Assembly: GCA_019828545.1 (NCBI GenBank)
Contig: JACVRA010000128.1
Span: 434,001-498,000 of the forward strand
DNA length: 64,000 nt
Source: Paracamarosporium sp. OC-R06-R3
Lineage: Eukaryota > Ascomycota > Dothideomycetes > Pleosporales > Didymosphaeriaceae
Reading direction: 5' to 3'
Part shown: one piece after another, positions 31,238-43,138 of the stretch
Layout: the number at the start of each line of letters is the position of its first letter
Numbering within the stretch: the first letter of the stretch is position 1
The notes under the pieces: model-generated
Seen by the model: the letters and a program-made list of their open reading frames with translations, nothing else
What the model was told of the DNA's origin: nothing
Databases searched by the model: none
Made by a program: the position numbers and the translations under genes

Positions 31238-34200
31238 ATGGCGGAACTGATTCGGCAGGGTGCGCAGGCCGTTGCGCACTTCGCGGCCGAATACCCCATA
31301 CCAGCGGCCTACGTCTACACTATTCTCGTCGGCACGTTCGCGATTCCGCACTACTTTCCCAACCTCACAACCATTCCAACGCCCATTGATCCCATCCCCA
31401 TTGACCCGAACCCCATCAACGAAACGGACATCAATAGCGTCATTGATTTGATCGTTAAGGAGGAAATCGGCATACCGACCGACTTCGATCTGGTTTCAAC
31501 GATCTATCGCAAGCTGGATGAAACCATCAACAAACAGCTTCCCACCAACGTCACTACATGTGAAGACGTGGACCGTCAAATCGATACCATCCTTGCAAAC
31601 CGGCGGTACCCACCCGAACTCCGAAGACGCACCAATTGCACCGCCCTATTCGATGACAGCGATAAGTCGTCGAAATTTTGGCTATGGAACAGACTCAACC
31701 CATTCACTTCTTCTACGTCCCAGAAGCCGAAACCCGCAAAACTCGTCCCAAGCCCAATTCGCATCACTACGCCCACGACCAAGACGACTATGACCCAAGC
31801 TACCGAAACCAAAGTTGTGACTGTCACAGAGACTGATCACCACGGAGGATTCCCTCCGAAACTGACCTCGATAGAAATACCGGACATGGTTATTGATACT
31901 ATGTGGTGTCAATTCCCGTACTGTCTTACCAGTACGGTGACCAGCTTGGTGACGGAAATTGTGACGAAGTACGACATTGGTGATCCTGGAGGCAGCCCTT
32001 CGACTAAAATATCTGATCTAGCGAGTGAAGGTACGTCGAAATCGGATTCTGGGTCAGGAAAGAGTACCGGTTGGAAAGATGATATCAAAGGAGAGAAAGA
32101 TGCTGGAGTGGACCAGGGCCACGCAGAGAGAAAGGACAATCTAAAGGATGCTACAGCTACTTCAAGTACCGAAGACGGCTCTCAGGTGAAGAAAGGTACC
32201 AAAGACCTCCCCTCGTCGCGAGAGGATATCCGCACATTCACAGATTCGACGAATGAGAGCAAGCCAAGGGAGGTTACAGATCGAGATAGCGTTCCGACGA
32301 GCAGCGATACAAGGGATCAGGGTTCACGTGTTGAGGTACTGACCAATGATATTTTGAAAGATGAGAGTCCAACGCAATCGACTTCACCTAAACCGGCCTC
32401 GAAAGAATCGGCTTCAACAGATGCGACTTCGAAGAGTGGATCTCCAGCAGAATCTACTACTAGCGAAACCTTGACTGGAATCTTCGCCTCAGAGTGGGAG
32501 CCATACGGCCAGTTCTTCTTTAAGATATGGAGTTTTGTCTGCAACTTGCAACATAGGGTTTCTGAACTCTTCACCTTTGAAGATGAGTCCGTCAGGGAGG
32601 ATACTTCTAGCGCAGAGCCGGCCGAGCATGAATTCGTGCATGAGCACCTCGGAAAAACTTCACAAGAGTCTAGTGAGCGCTGGAACATCAGGCATGACTC
32701 TATTGTGGAAGACACTATAAATCGCTATCATCGAAGGCCTGTTCTCCTTGTAAAGAGGATAGTCTACGTCTGCCAAGCTGCCTGGGACACAATTGTCGAA
32801 AGGATCTGCTACACCGGGTATCCGCGCTACTATATCTTGCCTTCTGTGATCCGAAGCATCACGCAATATTGCGTCCATCCCCAGAACAGTGCTTCACTGC
32901 AGTCCTACGAGCGATCCAAATTTCTCAGTGATCTCGCTCGCTGTTTTCTTGTCATTGCAGCTACAGTTATTGTACACGGCTTTCACGCGGCTTGCGCCCA
33001 CTTTCAGGGTAATCCTTTGCTCGAACGGGTTGCTCCCATTGCATTTTCCGCTTGGTCCATTAAAGTTCTCTATGGCAACCTAGGTGGCTTTCGCTGGCTC
33101 GAGGTTCTGTCGTTGGGTATCGGTTATGGAATCTCGAAGCTTATGTATAAGTTCACACAGCGTAGATATGGTTTCGATACGTCCATGCAGCTCCTTCAGC
33201 TCATATCGAGAGAGATAATGAGGCTACACAGGGAGCAGCATAGATTATTATTCCTCGAAGCTGCATTGGCTTTTGCTTATGTGCGATACATCTACGCTCC
33301 GGCAAGTGAGTGCCCACTTCCTAGTGTTCGTATACCTTTTTTCTTCCTTCTCAGCCTTATCAATGGATACCACATCGCCCAGCATCGCAGCAATGTTTAC
33401 TCGGCCACGACAGCAAACGCTCAATTTCAATCCTTCAGCTTTTGGTATCTAGCCTGGTTCCAGACGGTCTTCGCATGGCACGTGTGTTTTTGGTGCTTAG
33501 ACTGGCGCATCCTGGCTTGGGCGACCTATCTCGGGATTAGATTATACCACTTTGGCTTCGGTCGTCTAGTAGCCAGTCTTCCAGGAGCTGGAGTACCACT
33601 CTACGTCCAAATCACAACTCGACCAAGGGCATACGCAAAGGAACTTCTCAGACATCTTGAACGTATACAGCTCCGCAGTGTGGGATACTTCTACATCGGG
33701 TGGAAATGGTGGAGTATATTCTTTTGTTGTTCTGTTGCAAGCTTCCTCCCGGTATTTTTCTATTACACTTTGGTTTGCAGACAAGAAAAAGAGTGTTCTG
33801 ATACCAGTTTTGATCGATGGGTAGGAGTCTTTATTCTGGTCTCACTTCCAACCGTGTTCTTCATTCTTAGACTGTATCTTCGAAACCACACAAGGGCTCA
33901 TGCGCTGGAGGGACCGATGCAGTATTACCTCTGGTGCGGTCTCGTCGCCTCGATGATGATCTATTCCATCTGGCTATGGATATGGAGCTATACTGGCCTG
34001 AGTGTTGCCGTGGACGTAGAAGTGGCGGTAATAACTGTTTTGCTTTGGTCATTAATATCTTGGCATTTCGGTATCATTCACTCATTCCTGGACGAGATCC
34101 CCGGAATACCACCGAATGCCGAGAAGAGAAGATTCAAGACGGGTAACGCACCCAAGCCTAACATCGCAAGCTCACCTCCTGGCCCTTCGCCTCGCTCTGA

Positions 34201-37200
34201 GCCGGATAATGCGTCTCAGAATAACCCAGACATCACGACCCCTGGACAAGATTTAAATCTACCACGTGTTGGGTCACCGCATCCAGCTACGCCAGCCCAT
34301 CCGCTTCTTCCAACGCAAGAGTCCGATGATGAACGACCTTCTCCGGTGAGCCCAACACTATCTGACATAGCTCTCTCTCAAACGGTTACGATACACGTTT
34401 GCGGGCAGATTTACTCGCTCAGGATTCCAGTCGATCAGCCTATTACGTCTAACGATAGTCGGGTCTCGATCTATTATTCCAACCAGGCTCCGACTCCATT
34501 TACAGCTGTACAATCTTCTAACGTTCAAAGAAGCCCAGATGACGAGCTCGAGCGTGACAAAGGTAATGATACGACCCTAGCTAAAGAGAATGCCAGACAG
34601 CCTTCAGCAACACCAGAAGCTCCGAACGTTCCAGCAAGGGACAATGCACCTTGGTATGGATCTCCAGGTGTTTCTCACGGCGAAGATGAAGGAGACAACA
34701 ATTCGGATCTCTATGAAGACCCATGGAAGTCATCGCCGCATCTGCGCCCTCAAAGGGCATCCCCACCAGGAGGTCCTTCACCACTAGTTTTTGGACCTCA
34801 GGGACCCGCAGAGCCCAATACCCCTAAGCGACAGCTAAGTCCTCCAACGCAGAGATTCCCATACCAAGGCATCTCAGATCTGGCTCCTCCGCCACAAATG
34901 AAACCACTGAGATCAAAAATGAAACAACATTCAAGACCATCCAGTCTAGCACAGTTGTCGGGCCTATCCCATCCACCCAATCAACCGAATCTAGATGACC
35001 CGTTCGTAGATCCGTTACCAATGGAATCTCATCTACCCCGAAGAATCCCGAGGTTTCCTCTACGTCAGAACCCAACGCCGCAAAGCACTATTCCGCAGAA
35101 GTTCCTGGGCATACGTCCATCACGACCACAACCAATAAATCCCCTACCGAATACTGCACAGATTTCTCTGTCACACCTTCCTCGGCTACCACCACATAGC
35201 TCACTACTATCTACCGGATCTTCTCATGTTCCTGCACCGCAAGCGCCAGAAGTGCAATCTAACAATGAATCACGGGAAGAAGTGTCCGATGATGATGACT
35301 GGAATAAGCCTCTGCCAAAAGGGTCTGGCAAGATTCCATCAGTTCTAGAGGCTATTGCTCAAGAAGCCAGCAGAGACAGTTCTGGTGCTGACAAGCTTGA
35401 GAAAGCTGGTAGTGGTGGGAGCAAAGAACTTGAAAGAAAGGGTGGGAGTCGTCCCAAGCGGCGTGAGTCTAACAGTCCTAAGCCTCAGTCTGATACAGCT
35501 ACAGATCTACACGTCGAAACCCCGGCAAATACTCTGGACCGAGTCACCTCTGAACAGAATGAAATACTCATCGCACGTTTCCTCAATGTCACAGATACGT
35601 GTGACCGTGGTGCGGCTTTGGAATATCTGGATCGGGCCATTGGCGATACTGAAGCTGCGATCGACTTATATTTCCAGGATATTCTCGCTTCCCCTTCTGC
35701 ATCCAACAAACAGACCAACCTGACTGTGACAAACCAGGACTATACTGAAAATCCTATCCCAGAAAAGTGGAAGCTCCCCTCTGAAGAGACTAACCATGTC
35801 GTCTGCCAGTTGTGTTACATCGATATGCACGAACATGGTTGGCAATATCCTGCACACATGAATCAACACCGGAATATAATGAATGAGAACGGAAAAGATG
35901 AAGAAATAAGAGCCAGAATGGAACAAGACCACCGTTACTGCAGGTCTTGCCTCCGCTTCGTGTCAATGAAAGAGTGGCCCGAACACATAAGGCCGCATAA
36001 GCACAGAAGGAATGAAAGAGAATGGAAATTCTGTAGGACCTGCCAATTGTTTTACAAACATTGGGAAAAGCACCGGCATTTGAAAAGTCATTTTGACCAC
36101 ATAGCTGGCAAAGTTGATCAAAGAGGATACTTTTACTGTACGATCTGCAATCTCAAGCTTCCTCTTGAGGAATGGGATCAACACATGAACTCTGATACTC
36201 ACTGTTCAGGAGAAGAAAAGGAGAGTGAAGGGGACAGGGAGCGAGAATACGAGTACTGCTGGTGTTGTGCGATCGGGATAGCTCTGGAAGATGAAGTGCA
36301 TATGGACTCCAAAAGGCACCGTAATAATAGAGAACAATACGACCACATGAAGCGTAAAGAAGAGGAGTTAAAGCGTAGTGCAGAAGAGCTAAAGCGCCGG
36401 GAAAAAGAGTTGGAGCGTAAAGAAGAAAAGATAAGGCAAGAAGAAGAGAGGAAGCGGAAGCGCGAGGAAGAGAGCAAACGTGAGGATGACTCGAGAAGAA
36501 GTCAGGCGAACGAGCAAACGGCAGATGAGAACACGGGCGACGTGTCGATTCCCGGTGAAATTGTGGTTGTGTCAGGCACCATCGATGAGTCTGAAATGAA
36601 GCCTACCAGCCGCACAGATGAGTTGAATCTACCGATAAAGCAAACTCCAGGTACAGTCTCCAGAAGTGGCGATACAAGCAACGAAGGTGAGCAGCCTCCT
36701 GAGGGTGACATATCTTCACAGAATACCAAAGCTCCTGCGATTGATCCTACAAGTTCCACTATTCAGGATCGGCAATTCAATAATACTGCGCCAAACGATA
36801 TTGCGTCGGGGAGGAAAGGTCGCACAGGCGCCGATAAGCAAAAAGTTCTCCGCAAAAATCCAGACAAGAAGACACGACTGGCGGAAATAGAAAGGAGAAA
36901 CAGAGAAGAGCTTTCTGAACAAAAGACTTTTAAAAACTGCAGCAAGCCATCAGCTGCTGGCGTGGCAGTAGAAGCAGAGAGGAAGAAACCACAGCATCGC
37001 GGAGGCAAGAAATGGAAGAGGAACCAAGACAGATATCGGATGGCGCGTGGTGAAGAACCATTCCAGAAGACAGAGCTTCAACAGGTACCTGGAGATGTAT
37101 CAAGTAGTTCTGCAGAAGATGGCGACAGAGAAACACCAGAGCCTATAGAGCGACCTATGTTGAGCGATACTATTCAATCTTCGACTCCGTTTAGGTATCC

Positions 37201-37887
37201 TTTCGGCAGCAGCTTTCTCAGCGTAGATCCCAACTCTCGATTCGCTCCACAAACGCCAAACGAACCTATTGTTGACCCTACTGCTGGCAATACGGGTGAG
37301 ACTCATACATATCATTCCTCCCATAGATAACTGAACTATGCGCAGAATCGGCTGCAAAAGACCAGCAGCAAAAGAGGGAAGAGATGGGAGGCTCAGAGAA
37401 TCCTCCTGTTGACACTACCGGTTCTCAATCGATTGATACGAACAATGATGTCTTATCTCAGCAACCGGCAACCCAATCTTACGATCATTATCCTCCAGGG
37501 ACACAGGAACATGAATCAGCTGAAAATCATCCTTTCGTTATCCCGAAAAGTGAAATCCCCTCTCCCCAAACCGACAGATTAAAAAGGGAAGGACAAAACG
37601 TCACTGCTTCTATTTCCAACGATGACACTGTTTCTGAGGAATCAGAGCGTTGTATTGATTCCTGCACCGTCACCGACTTGAAGCAACACCTCGAATCTCA
37701 AGAAGAGTCTCTCGAAAGAATTCAGATTCGTACACGACGAAATTCGGTTGCATCTCATTTCCGCGTTCTTTGGGAAGTATTGTCCTTGAGTGTTTATCAA
37801 CGCGACCCCAGAGAGATTGCTTCGGACTGGGGAGAATACGGAGAAGAAGAACGTAGGGAAAATAGAGAAGGAGAAGAAGAGGAGTGA
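31238..37887 (+). CDS. giant multi-pass membrane protein with UBA-like and C2H2-like zinc-finger regions, 2199 residues
   Basis: Two exons (31238-37295 and 37346-37887) joined over a 50-bp intron with GTGAGA donor and CGCAG acceptor; the junction keeps the frame and yields ESAAKDQQQKREEMG. Residues 20-42 form an N-terminal anchor, followed by a Ser/Thr/Lys-rich region. Around 565-958 there are about eight hydrophobic segments, for example FLVIAATVIVHGFHAACAHF and MIYSIWLWIWSYTG. A long Pro-rich disordered stretch follows. At about 1440-1485 a UBA-like helix bundle is visible (ALEYLDRAIGDTEAAIDLYF). Residues 1520-1700 hold five Cys2-His2-type units (CQLC, CRSC, CRTC, CTIC and CWCC, each with a downstream His pair). 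A Lys/Glu coiled coil and an acidic tail end it. I know no described protein with this combination. A membrane-tethered ubiquitin-linked or regulatory role is inference only. Confidence 0.72.
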
Positions 37888-40682
37888 AAGAAAGAAATTC
37901 AGCATGACTCAAGGATGATGGCGCTTACAAAAGAGATAGTCGCTGCGAAAGGTGAAAAGAGGAATATGATGATCCTGAGAGATAGACTGCAGAGCGTTTC
38001 GAATATATATATAAGAAGACCATGGCGGATCGCAAGAACCACATACCAAAATGTCTTCTATCGGAGCACTAGACAACGATAAAGGTTAAGTTGATTACGA
38101 ATGATCATACCAGAAAAGACAACATAACCGAGATTCACATTCAACAGCATAGGCTGGGTCAAGGAAAATGAGAAATGTGCATACGAAGCACCTTTCAACC
38201 ATGTTTCTCGACGCTTTCGTTTCCCAAAGAATGTCTCTATAGAATGCCAAGACATAAGCGCTTCTCTGAACCTGTGCAGATTAAACTTGTACTCAAATTA
38301 GTATCGATATATCTTGAGTCATCGATATCATACATTCTACCTTGATGTAAAGCATGTGGTATACCATTGTTTCCTGATCCAGCACTTGTGATATCAATCG
38401 GCTTTGAAGGCTGTGACAGGCGTGAACACATTGTACACAAGTGTTACGACCATAAGGGTCCGATAAGCTGGATATTGTGAGAACCTACTTCACAAAGTTG
38501 CAATGTTTGGCTATGCAGTCTTGAAAACTACAAATATTAGCCCAGATTAGTTCATTTAAATTACCCTCCAACTTCATGTCTATTTTGATTGTTCGTTCGA
38601 TTTTCAAGTCAGTTTCGGTCAAAGTTCGAAGGTTATTCACACCAACTACTTTCTTATCGAAAACAGCTTTAAAAAAGTGTAAATCATATGATCATAATAT
38701 TTGATCAGAATCTTGTTGAGAACCGCGAGCAAGCTAGGCGCGACTCAATCTTTCATTTTACTTTATATTTACTTGTGCAGATTGAAACAGAAAGAAGGTG
38801 AAGTGGGCATATCTTCGTTCAAGATCGTTTTGGTCCAGTAGCATAGCATACCCTTGACAGGTCACATCGTATTTCGTACCGCTTCTAATGCAGATATCAA
38901 ATCATTAAATCATCACCACCTATTTTTAAACCGTAATAGAGTCCTTGAAACATAGCGATGATGACAGTCGGCGATCGAACCCTTCAAACCCATCCCAATT
39001 CTTCACCTCCTGAGTTTACGGTTCGCGTTCGCATCTGCAGGCCTTATGCGCCACGCTAATCATTACCGAAGTGACCCATTAAAGCATCCCCAAAGGCAAA
39101 CAACTTTTCAGGTGACGGGCAACCTACACTCTCACCTTCACCGCGGTGAACCGTCGAGTGTCGCCAGGCACCCCAAATCACGTGCTCGCTTAGGGGCCCG
39201 CTAGCGCCGACACCTTGACTATATAATGGGCACTCCCCGCGTCCCTCGACCCTCACTCTCTACTCCACTACAACCCCTCTTTTCTTGAAGCTTGTCCTCA
39301 GTCACAGCTTTCAATCATCATGCAGACCATCCATGGTCTCGCTACAACCAGGCAAGGACAATGCCACCACATTCAACTCCAAGACGTCTTTACTGGTTCT
39401 TGAGCTTCGCAGTTCCCCAACGTCGCGCGCTCTACCTGGACCACCAACCGCCAACTCCGTCACTCGCCCGCCTCTCGACAATTCGCCAGAGCAGTCCGCC
39501 GCTAGCCTTACCAAACATCACGCGCTAGTTCATGTGGCGGCTTCGGCTCTGGTCAATCATGACTAGCTGCGTGGTGGGCTCAGTTGACAGTTCAGACCAA
39601 GGGTAATCCCAGCTCATGTTGCAGGCCGTGTGGAATCTGAGGGCTTCGTGCCTGGCCTACCTGCAACCTCTCACCTCGGATCCCTTGTGGTTTGCTGTCC
39701 TCTGATGCCTGGTGCTAGTATGCTCTTGTCGTTCATCCCATGCGCTGGGTCTGGGTTCCTCGGTCGATACCACTTATGCTGTGCTGCTCTGTTGACATTA
39801 CTCATTGTCGACAAGTTCAAGGTCTCTCACTTGCCGCCTCTCACTCTCACTGGCTCCACTCACCTGCCGATGGCGTCCTCACTCATCGCACCCTCTCGCA
39901 CCTTCACTCATTGTCCATACCAAATTCGAAGGGTTGCCACGACGCCGGTCCACATAATACTAGTCTTGATCCAAGCTCAAAACCTCTACTCATCATACGC
40001 GACAACACTCGCTACCTCATACTCAATTGGCAACATCCGAGTACAATCTTTCGCTTCCAAAGACCAGCAGCAGCCAGCAACGACCTCATCGCCTACCCGA
40101 CCCAGCGCACCCGACCGAAGTGTGAAAAACACGGCACCGGACAGGAGACGACATTTCTCCTGGGCGCTCCCGATCTGCGGATCGGTGCAGCGTTGAGCTC
40201 GATCGGTTTGAACATCAAGGATTTGGTACAGGGTGTGGTTCGAGGCCACAGGGTCCCTTGTGCTTGGAACATGGTTTAATTCTGTTTTGAACATTGAGAT
40301 CGTTGAAGTTTTGGTTATGGTGGAGTGTTTTGAGAATGTTGTGGTGCATACTGGTGGAATGAGGTCTGGGTTTGATGTGGTTTATCACAAAGATGTATGG
40401 ATACAGGTTGGGTGTGTGATGGAGATATCTGTCTGTTATGGTTTGAAACACTGAAGATGCATGGGCTTGTCATGTTCTGGTATTATCGCACTTGGTCGTT
40501 TGGAAGAAATGAATGTGGTGTTGATGTTTCGCAATGCACATTACAATGAAGGACATACACTTATACCACGGCTATGCATAAAGTGAACCTGGTGCACATC
40601 ACACTCATACCCATGCATGACTTCTCACCTCACTCGCTAAACTTGTGTCATTCACATTCGCGTTCAACGACCTATTTCTCAT
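37888..40682. other. long gene-free region with one promoter-like segment
   Basis: This 2.8-kb region lies between the giant gene and the beta-glucosidase. It is AT-rich at 38000-38950. From 39050 it becomes GC-rich, with TATA-like tatataat at 39220-39227, then a CT-rich leader and an ATG at 39319 whose frame ends after 27 codons. Larger overlapping frames at 39630-40279 have no motif. A transcript may start near 39250, but I cannot support a protein-coding gene. Confidence 0.4.
39220..39227 (+). promoter_or_regulatory. TATA-like element without a clear downstream gene
   Basis: tatataat is followed 20-90 bp later by a CT-rich, C/T/A-only style leader typical of fungal 5' ends. No convincing open frame follows, so the promoter call is tentative. 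Confidence 0.3.
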
Positions 40683-43138
40683 CTACGCCCCAACCTTAAA
40701 GCTCCCATTCAACCTCAAATCCCGACTACTCGCGCCGACCCAAGCCCCATATTCACCCCTCTGCAACTTCCATTGCTGCGCTTCTACATCCCACACACTT
40801 AAGTCCCTTCTCGTCAGCGTAAACGTCGCCGTCGCCGTGCTCCCGTGGTCCACGTAAACCTTCTGGAACCCGCGAAGCTGCCGCACAGGCGCATCCGGGA
40901 TCCCGATATACAGCTGCGCAACCTCCGCCGCGGTGACATTACCCGTGTTAGTGATGTTAGCTGTGACAGTGAGCACGCTCTCCCACAGCTGCGGATGCCC
41001 GCCTTGCACGATCGCCACGCTTGGATCTGGGTACTCGGCCGTATTGTTAGCCACCTGCCCGATGCTCAAGCCGCTATAGTTGAAAGTCGTATACGTCAGG
41101 CCGTATCCGAACTCGAATCTTGGCTCGATGCCGTTCTTGTCAAAAGCGCGGTAATCAATATATAATCCTTCTGTGAAATTATCCTGCGGGAAGTAATCGA
41201 ACGAGACAGATGAGTTCAGCAGTGCGCCGTAATCATATTCGTTCTTAGCGACGGTGTAGGGTAGCTTGCCTGAGGGCGCGACGTCGCCATACAGGATATC
41301 GACGAGGGAGTTTCCGCTTTCTTGGCCGGGGAGGCCGGCGAAGAGAACGGCGGTTATGTTGGGGTTGTCGATCCAGGCGTCGACTGTGCGGATACCTGCG
41401 AGAGGTTGAGTACATGTGGTTTCTCGTATTAGAAGGGTGGCTTAGCTTACCAGCAGAATGAATCACGACAATCGTGTTCGTGCAGTTTGCTGCTACGTTC
41501 TGGATCAAGTTGTCGCTGAACTCGTCTGTTAGAGTCGTGCGGTCGAAGCTTTCCGATGCGTATGCGTTGACGAAGACTAAACAAGCTTCAGAGTTGACGT
41601 AGGGAGGGTACGGATTCTCAGAATCAAAGTCCCATCGTAAAGTTCCCCGGTTCTTTGCGATACGCTCCGATATGGCATGGAACGGGCTGATAACATAGGA
41701 CGGCGTGTTGCTCCCCGATCCGCCGCCCGTGATCATTGTGCCATTGAGCGTGTTCCATCCAAAGTTGACTTCGTAGCCTCCTCCGAAGCGGGACGGGTTT
41801 TCCCATGGAGTAGACTTCACAGTGGCATCGTAGCCGTAGACGCTTAAAAACTTGGGATTGTTCAATGGCAATGTGTTGTTAACGTTCTTGACGAGAACAG
41901 TGCCAGCTGAGCCGATCTCGCGGATCAACTCTGGATGGTCGTCTTGAACTTCGATGGGTTGATGCTTGACGGTGTTGGAATAGACGCCGACGGCGGGGTA
42001 GTCTTGGTCCTGTCCAAGCTGGTACCAACTAGCTAGAATGCGCGTGACCTAGATCGTGATTGAGTGTTAGCAAGCAAATTCACAGCCAAATGATGTTAGG
42101 GAAACTTACCATGTCATCGATGCGTTCCGTGCTAACACTTCCGTTGTTGACAGCTTGAGTGAGATTCTGACCCCAGTATCCGCCATCTGGCATCACCATG
42201 TCCAGCCCAGCGTTTGCTGACGCAACTCCAGAGTGGTGTGCACCCCAGTCGCTTACAACGAAGCCCTCAAAACCAAACTCAGTCTTCAGAAGACCGTTGA
42301 GCAACTTTGAATTCTGGCAACCATACGAATTGTTCGCTCGCTGATAAGAGCACATGGCGGAAGCTGCGCCCTCACGGAAGGCATCCATGAACGGAAACGC
42401 GTACAGCTCGTGCAGTGTACGGTCGTCAACATTACTGGAGACAGCTTCGCCCAAGGCGCTTTCTCTCCTTCGGAATTCTTGCTCGTTCAGAAGCCAGTGT
42501 TTTGGCGTGGCAATAACGCCAGTATCTTGAATGCCTTTCGTGATGGCACCCATGCCTGCACCTGCAAGATACGGATCTGCGCTCAATCCTTCCCAGTTTC
42601 GCCCTCCTCTCGCGACGCGTCCTAAAGGCCCCGCAACAGGACCGAGAGCCACGTTGATACCTTTCCCACGATACTCGGCTCCTAGCGCATGTCCGTAGCG
42701 GTACATCAGGTCGCGATCGAAGGTGGCAGCAACATGGATACCTGCAGGGAACGCAGAGACAAATTCTTGCCCGCGGATTCCGTCTGGCGCATCGGCGAAG
42801 CAAAGAGGCGGGATTTCGAGCCTCGGAATGGCGCCTGAATTACCTACGCATTGACCTGTGTAGCCGCGAGTAATGTTTGCCTTCTCTTCCAGCGTCATCT
42901 GAGCGACGAGAGCCCGCGCCCGGGAGTATGAGGATGCCCATGCTGTGTTGCTCGTTCCGTTACCACTTGCTGCAGTAAGTTAGCTTTTTGCCTTGGTGCA
43001 TGTATCCTACTTACGAGTTGGATATACTGGAGGGCTCTCGCCGTATAGCGGAACCTCAGAGGGGGTGTTGCTGGTGTTTTGGCCTGCGCAAAGCGCTGCG
43101 AGCGCCGCGATGGGAACAAAGTCGGTGAACAGCCTCAT
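40683..43138 (-). CDS. secreted GH3 beta-glucosidase, four exons
   Basis: Exons, in transcript order, are 43138-43015, 42969-42110, 42048-41451 and 41395-40683; introns are 45-61 bp, GT-AG. The protein has 764 residues with a signal peptide ([19 protein letters not shown]). The N-terminal (beta/alpha)8 domain shows [50 protein letters not shown] and the catalytic nucleophile Asp282 in [11 protein letters not shown]. The second domain follows with [10 protein letters not shown] and [17 protein letters not shown]. The C-terminal fibronectin-III-like domain contains GYGLTYTTF and VAQLYIGIP. It hydrolyses terminal beta-glucosides, releasing glucose from cellobiose or plant glycosides; several Asn-X-Ser/Thr sites suggest glycosylation. 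Together with the AA9 enzyme it fits plant-matter breakdown, though the two genes are 40 kb apart. Confidence 0.93.

Noticed and set aside
39630..40279. Overlapping plus-strand open frames of 179-188 codons
   Set aside because: Two frames overlap over the same DNA. Both are rich in Ser, Leu, His and Cys, with no motif and no plausible domain; this looks like open frame by composition.
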